A model generated the notes under the pieces. It did no database searches. It had not been told where the DNA came from and was given only the letters and a program-made list of their open reading frames with translations. Shown one piece after another: positions 60,000 to 64,000 of a DNA stretch of 64,000 nt. Positions within the stretch are counted from its first letter, which is position 1. Every line of letters starts with the position of its first letter. This DNA is from Cyanobacteria bacterium UBA1221 (GTDB taxonomy: Bacteria; Cyanobacteriota; Vampirovibrionia; Gastranaerophilales; Gastranaerophilaceae). The stretch covers positions 27,718 to 91,717 of the forward strand of contig DBXD01000066.1 of assembly GCA_002309425.1 (NCBI GenBank), in the 5' to 3' direction. Position numbers and translations under genes: made by a program.

Positions 60000-60424
60000 A
60001 AAGTAATATCAGATACAAAAAGATTTTTTGCAGGCAAATTATAGAATTTTTTAACATTCCGCACACCGTTGAAAAATACGAAGTTACTACGGACAAAAAC
60101 GGGGAAAAAGTAAAAACCGTTGAAAAGCCTAATCCTTTACCGACTTTTGAAAAATTCGCCGTCAAAATCGGAGTCAATTCAAAAATTCTTGACCGTTGGT
60201 GCCTTGACCATAAAGAGTTTGAAGATGCCTGCAATCAATGCAAAGCCCTTCAAAAGGATATGCTGAATGATTTGGCAATGAGAGGATTTTACAATCCCAC
60301 ATATACTATTTTTGTTGCCAAAAACATAACGGATATGACAGATAAACCGGAATCACGGGATACGGATTTTACGGAAATCAGAGAAGCTTATCTGTCCGCA
60401 ATGAAAAACTTAGGTGAAATATAA
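59996..60424 (+). CDS. Phage terminase small subunit-like protein
   Basis: A 142-residue protein. FAVKIGVNSKILDRWCLDHKEFEDACNQCK is a HTH-type DNA-recognition region, and AMRGFYNPTYTIFVAKNITDMTDKPE is the typical end of small terminases (GxxNxxxxxFxLKNxxxxxDK). The small subunit selects the phage DNA end for packaging. ATGA overlap with the zinc-ribbon gene; AAGGA upstream. The large subunit gene is not next to it but 2.2 kb further on. Confidence 0.75.
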   Translation: MKSNIRYKKIFCRQIIEFFNIPHTVEKYEVTTDKNGEKVKTVEKPNPLPTFEKFAVKIGVNSKILDRWCLDHKEFEDACNQCKALQKDMLNDLAMRGFYNPTYTIFVAKNITDMTDKPESRDTDFTEIREAYLSAMKNLGEI

Positions 60425-60437
60425 AGGAGAATACACT

Positions 60438-61340
60438 ATGGAAAAAACTTATGCTGCACTTTACATTCCGAAAAAAAAGGCAAAGAAAAACAAATCGCAC
60501 TGGAAATTTATTAACGGAATTAAGCGCACAATATCTGGTAGTATTAAAAAAACAGGGATTTCATCAGGTAAATTTGATATAACTTCTCTTGCAAAATATA
60601 TAGTAAGCCAACCCGCCACCCAATTCACGGCAAAATATGCTCTATCAGGGTTATCTGACATTCTTGCCGGACAAACTGTTTTAAATAAGACAAAGAGAGA
60701 AAGTTTTTTTAGCGTTTTCATGCCGGTTTTAAGCAAAATCAGTTATCAACTGGGCTATGAAAATATTTCAGAGTTCAAGCAGGATATAACAAACTCCAAT
60801 AACCTGAACTTGTCTGAATTTTTAAATATTTTGACAGAAAGCACAGCTTTTATAATTAATGAGGAAAGCCTGAATTATTCGGGATACGGAGATGAAATAC
60901 CGATAGATGTAGTAGAAAGCTGCCAATACACATACTCGGAAAAAATTGCGGAACATCCGATAAAGGGCTTTTTAGAAAAAGATATTTGGCTGTCCGATTT
61001 AGGATTAGTTGAAATCAATTTTGTCGGACACATTAAAAACCCAAACGGAGAACTCGTAAAAACAAACCGTTATATGCACAAACTGGGTGAATGTATGAAA
61101 AACAAGTCCGCAGTTACTCTGAGGATAGGAAAAGATGTTTATGAAAATTGTTTAATCGAGGATATGTCCCCTGTTATCACAAACATCTATGAACTAAAAC
61201 TCGTTATGAAACTCAAATACTGCTACAATGGCGATAATTACAAACGTTCCGCCTTTGGGGGAACCGTTCTTAATCCGTCATCAAAAAACAATACAAATTA
61301 TATTCTGACAGCGGAAAAATTTGCGGGAATTTTTTCCTAG
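60438..61340 (+). CDS. Phage tail/baseplate-associated protein
   Basis: A 300-residue protein. A basic start (PKKKAKKNKSHWKF) is followed by helical segments. The second half reads like tail-hub or baseplate components: YTYSEKIAEHPIKGFLEKDI, then GKDVYENCLIEDMSPVI and LKLVMKLKY, a beta-rich domain with ligand-binding-like D/N turns. Assignment is by position and general pattern only; it sits just before the baseplate J-like gene. The ATG at 60438 has AAAGGAG 8 bases upstream, so an in-frame ATG at 60414 is not used. Confidence 0.5.
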   Translation: MEKTYAALYIPKKKAKKNKSHWKFINGIKRTISGSIKKTGISSGKFDITSLAKYIVSQPATQFTAKYALSGLSDILAGQTVLNKTKRESFFSVFMPVLSKISYQLGYENISEFKQDITNSNNLNLSEFLNILTESTAFIINEESLNYSGYGDEIPIDVVESCQYTYSEKIAEHPIKGFLEKDIWLSDLGLVEINFVGHIKNPNGELVKTNRYMHKLGECMKNKSAVTLRIGKDVYENCLIEDMSPVITNIYELKLVMKLKYCYNGDNYKRSAFGGTVLNPSSKNNTNYILTAEKFAGIFS

Positions 61341-61391
61341 TACCATTTTCATTTGTCAGATTTTACAGCTTTATACTATTTGGAGGTTATT

Positions 61392-62555
61392 ATGGAAATT
61401 AATAAAGACGGGGCAATTATAGCCCCCCTGTATGACTATTTGTCTGAAAAGACAGATAAAACAAAAGAACAATTTGATGAAAATTTTTACATTAAACCGG
61501 AGGGTGTTATTGATAACATTCTCACATCTCTTGCGTTTATGGAATATTACATTCAGGAACAGATAATGTTTCTTTTAAAACAATTTGATCCGGAAACAGC
61601 CGAAATGGAGTACCAGGACGGTTTGTATGAACGGGTCGGGCTATACAGAAACAGCGCGACAAAAACCACTTTTAAAAAGAAGCTGTTGGCAGAAGGTGAT
61701 ACATTCATTCCGGCAAATTCCGTTACTATAAAAAGCTCCGAAACAGACGAAGAATTTACAAACAGTGAAAGTCTTACCACAGATTCTTCCGGTATAGGAG
61801 AAATGTCTTTTGAGGCTGTTATTCCCGGACATACAGAAGTCAGAGCGGAAGAAAATTTCCTTCTTACGGAATATCCTCAGGCAATTATTGAACTGAGTAA
61901 TGAAGAAGCATATGACATTTCTTTAGGTGAAAATGAAGAAACCGATTCGGAATTTAAAACCAGATTTCATGAACTGAAAAACTATCGAGCAAAATGCTCC
62001 AGAAATGCAATTATACACAATTTGTGTGATTACGTTGAACATAAAAACTACCTTAATGTTATTGACGGTAATACAGACCCGCTGATTGATGCCGGTTATA
62101 TTAAAATCATTGCAAAGCCTTCTGTTTCAGATAGAGAATTTGCAAAAGCAATTCTTGAAAACGTGCTTTGCGGTATTAAATTCCTCGGGAATACCACTGT
62201 TTCGGTACCACTCTCCAACGGAACAAGCTGGGAAGTAAAATTTCAAAAAGCAACCGATATCGGAATAGATTTATCCGGAGGAATCAAAATTAAAAACGGA
62301 TTTTTTGCAAACACCGTAATTGAACAGGTAAAAGAGAATATTTTAAATTATGCACAAACCCGAGTTTACGGACTCGGCGCAACTATATACGCAACAGAGT
62401 TTGTTTTGCCGATACTGGATACAGAAGGTGTAGAGGCAGTAACATCAATTTCTGTAAAAAAATTTTCCGATGCGGAGTATTCAGCAAATACAGAGTTAGC
62501 AGCAGATGAGCTTCCTTTGTTTTCACAAGCTGCAATAACTCTGACATTAACATAG
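61392..62555 (+). CDS. Baseplate J-like phage protein
   Basis: A 387-residue protein. GLYERVGLYRNSATKT, FIPANSVTIKS and FEAVIPGHTEVRAEENF, followed by ETDSEFKTRFHELKNYRAKCSRNAI, are the layout of the Baseplate_J family (P2 gpJ/Mu gp47), which form the wedge of contractile-tail baseplates. Two similar halves in the C-terminal part (VSVPLSNGTSWEVKF and VYGLGATIYA) also fit. GGAGG lies 6 bases before the ATG at 61392. A baseplate points to a myovirus-like tail. Confidence 0.75.
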   Translation: MEINKDGAIIAPLYDYLSEKTDKTKEQFDENFYIKPEGVIDNILTSLAFMEYYIQEQIMFLLKQFDPETAEMEYQDGLYERVGLYRNSATKTTFKKKLLAEGDTFIPANSVTIKSSETDEEFTNSESLTTDSSGIGEMSFEAVIPGHTEVRAEENFLLTEYPQAIIELSNEEAYDISLGENEETDSEFKTRFHELKNYRAKCSRNAIIHNLCDYVEHKNYLNVIDGNTDPLIDAGYIKIIAKPSVSDREFAKAILENVLCGIKFLGNTTVSVPLSNGTSWEVKFQKATDIGIDLSGGIKIKNGFFANTVIEQVKENILNYAQTRVYGLGATIYATEFVLPILDTEGVEAVTSISVKKFSDAEYSANTELAADELPLFSQAAITLTLT

Positions 62556-62585
62556 CAAACACATATTTTTAAAAGGATTACATTA

Positions 62586-63875
62586 ATGCCGATAAAATGG
62601 GAAAAAAGCAAATACGGAGAGAAAGCAAAAAGGTTCCTTTCTAAATCCCCTGAAGAGTTTCCGCTTCTGACCCTGCTTGACGGCGCTGTCAGAAGCGGTA
62701 AAACTCTGAATATAATTCAAAAAATACCGCAAATTTTCGATTGGATTGGGAACGAAAATCTTAAAGTTTTTTCCGGATATTCAAAAAGTACAGTAAGAAA
62801 TAACGTACTCATAGAATTAAAACCATTTATAGAAAACTATCTCGGAGGGAATGTAAAATATAACGGTGCAACCGGAGAAATGGAAATTTGCCTGTGGGGA
62901 AAGACTTATCCCTGCCTTGTTGTGGGGGGCGGGGATTCGGATAGTGTCGCATCTATTCAGGGCGGCACCTGGGATTTCTGGTACGCCAATGAGCTGCCAC
63001 AGCATCATTACAGTTTTTACAATATGGCACTGAGCAGACTTACTCCCGCCTATGCAAGGGCCTTTGCCGACAGCAATCCCGAAAGTTCAAACCACTGGCT
63101 TTATCAGGAAAAAATTAAACCCTATCTTGACGGAGATAAAAAAGTCCGAGAAGTTTTTGAATACTGGCACTTCACAATGTACGACAACAAAAATCTCTCT
63201 GATGTTTTTATCCAAAACCAGGAAAAATTATATCAGGGTGCATTTAAAGCAAGAAAGATTGACGGTCTGTGGATAGTTGCAGACGGACTTGTATATGATA
63301 CCTTCAACCCCTCAAAACACCTCCTTTCTACACAACAAACATATGAAAAAATACGCAAAAATGAAATTTGCGAGTTTTTTCTCGGCATCGATTGGGGTTG
63401 GAATCACCCGACAGCGTGTCTGCTTCTTGGGATTGACAGAGCAGGAACATATTATGTTCTTGACGAACTCTATTCGCCCAAAATAGAAGCAGACAGGGTG
63501 ATTTTATGGATAGAAGAAAAACAAAAAGAATACGAAAGATATTTCAGTTTCGCAAATTGTGATAACGCAAGACCCGAACAAAACGAAAAATTGCGGCAGA
63601 GAACAAACCTCGTAATTTACGAGGAAAAGCCGAAGGTGGAAGACAGTATCTCACTTGTTCGAGGGCTTATCAATTATGACAATTTGATGGTTTCGGAAAT
63701 CTGTAAGCGGACACTTTCTGAGTTTGAAACTTACAGATATCCGTCCGAAACCGAACGCCAAAGAGCAGGGTATCTTAACGGGGATAATATCGATTTACCG
63801 TTAAAGGTAAACGATGATTGTATGGATGCGCTCAGGTATGCGCTATATAAACACCTTACAACTTTTAAGAAATAA
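62586..63875 (+). CDS. Phage terminase large subunit
   Basis: A 429-residue packaging motor. The ATPase has LDGAVRSGKTLN (Walker A, residues 31-42) and WDFWYANELPQ (Walker B, 129-139). SRLTPAYARAFADSNPESSNHW is the coupling segment, and FFLGIDWGWNHPTACLLLGID (about 265-285) opens the RNase-H-type nuclease with its Asp; further acidic residues lie near the end (NVDDCMDALRYALYKH-like). PBSX/XtmB-type in style. AAGGAT upstream. The next gene begins 13 bases after its stop. Confidence 0.9.
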   Translation: MPIKWEKSKYGEKAKRFLSKSPEEFPLLTLLDGAVRSGKTLNIIQKIPQIFDWIGNENLKVFSGYSKSTVRNNVLIELKPFIENYLGGNVKYNGATGEMEICLWGKTYPCLVVGGGDSDSVASIQGGTWDFWYANELPQHHYSFYNMALSRLTPAYARAFADSNPESSNHWLYQEKIKPYLDGDKKVREVFEYWHFTMYDNKNLSDVFIQNQEKLYQGAFKARKIDGLWIVADGLVYDTFNPSKHLLSTQQTYEKIRKNEICEFFLGIDWGWNHPTACLLLGIDRAGTYYVLDELYSPKIEADRVILWIEEKQKEYERYFSFANCDNARPEQNEKLRQRTNLVIYEEKPKVEDSISLVRGLINYDNLMVSEICKRTLSEFETYRYPSETERQRAGYLNGDNIDLPLKVNDDCMDALRYALYKHLTTFKK

Positions 63876-63887
63876 AGGAGAAAATTA

Positions 63888-64000
63888 ATGACAAATTTTG
63901 ATACAGAAGAAACAAAAGAAATATTATTTCCGGAAGATAAAGTTTTAAACCAATCACCGGAAGAGAGTTTTAACGAAAAACTCAGGAATGAAATACTTTA
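63888..64000 (+). CDS. Start of the next phage gene, cut by window edge
   Basis: ATG at 63888 with AAGGAG 7 bases upstream; the frame stays open to the end of the window (37 codons). It begins MTNFDTEETKEILFPEDK and is acidic. After a large terminase the usual next gene is the portal protein; that is inference from position only. Confidence 0.55.
   Translation, partial: MTNFDTEETKEILFPEDKVLNQSPEESFNEKLRNEIL

Overview
The window looks like a chromosomal segment of an AT-rich, diderm, probably host-associated bacterium. The outer-membrane markers are a two-partner-secretion (ShlB-type) pore and an OmpH/Skp chaperone. MurE carries the DNPR motif of meso-diaminopimelate ligases, there are flagellar rod genes, and RicT, RqcP and a short CstA are present. 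My best guess is an uncultured gut member of Candidatus Gastranaerophilales (Melainabacteria/Vampirovibrionia). That placement is inference from gene mix and protein style; no rRNA or ribosomal protein is in the window. TGA, TAA and TAG all act as stops, so the code looks standard.

Layout. 1-2440: an alpha/beta-hydrolase tail, a small protein, a zincin and a GNAT. 2452-16880: mostly housekeeping (cstA, a CorC/HlyC-like exporter, a metallophosphoesterase, rqcP, an EF-hand protein, an ShlB-type pore, ompH, the run trx-ccdA-ribH-murQ-gpsA-ricT, an aquaporin, a DUF1796-like protein). 17032-30599: an accessory island of large unrecognised proteins on both strands, including a kinase-like fold, a CheD-like fold, repeat proteins, a leaderless UshA-like phosphoesterase, a 1369-residue protein with a ~360-residue tandem duplication, and a protein made of nine HTH-like repeats; a tRNA-Gln sits inside it. 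30723-35321: divergent uracil-DNA glycosylase ending in a MITE-like element, a TPR protein, tRNA-Gly with a displaced copy of its 3' end, an XRE regulator and small accessory genes. 35396-47165: dnaE, a coiled-coil gene bracketed by a duplication of the dnaE 5' end, an EF-hand calpain-like cysteine protease plus EF-hand zincin pair, ilvD and a small tagged protein. 47213-55389: menG/ubiE, a DUF4127 protein, mntP and a cell-wall run ftsI-murE-nagA-murF. 55588-57848: flagellar rod genes behind a sigma-28-like promoter. 57858-64000: small regulators, a two-HTH repressor and the left part of a prophage (zinc-ribbon protein, small terminase, baseplate-type genes, large terminase, start of the next gene).

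The most unusual theme is that about ten proteins with unrelated bodies (acetyltransferase, phosphoesterase, HTH array, coiled coil, repeat proteins) start with a short I/N/Y/Q-rich leader ending in Phe-x-Gly or Phe-x-Ala, often followed by Lys, within the first 8-40 residues. None has a classical signal peptide. Several are preceded by a similar GGCAA-N18-TTTA-type upstream element, most clearly at 20948-20982 and 46797-46831. Together this suggests a co-expressed set sharing an N-terminal address tag. Around it lie Ca-binding (EF-hand) proteins, proteases and a possible pseudokinase, a mix that looks effector-like, though no function is proven by the sequence.
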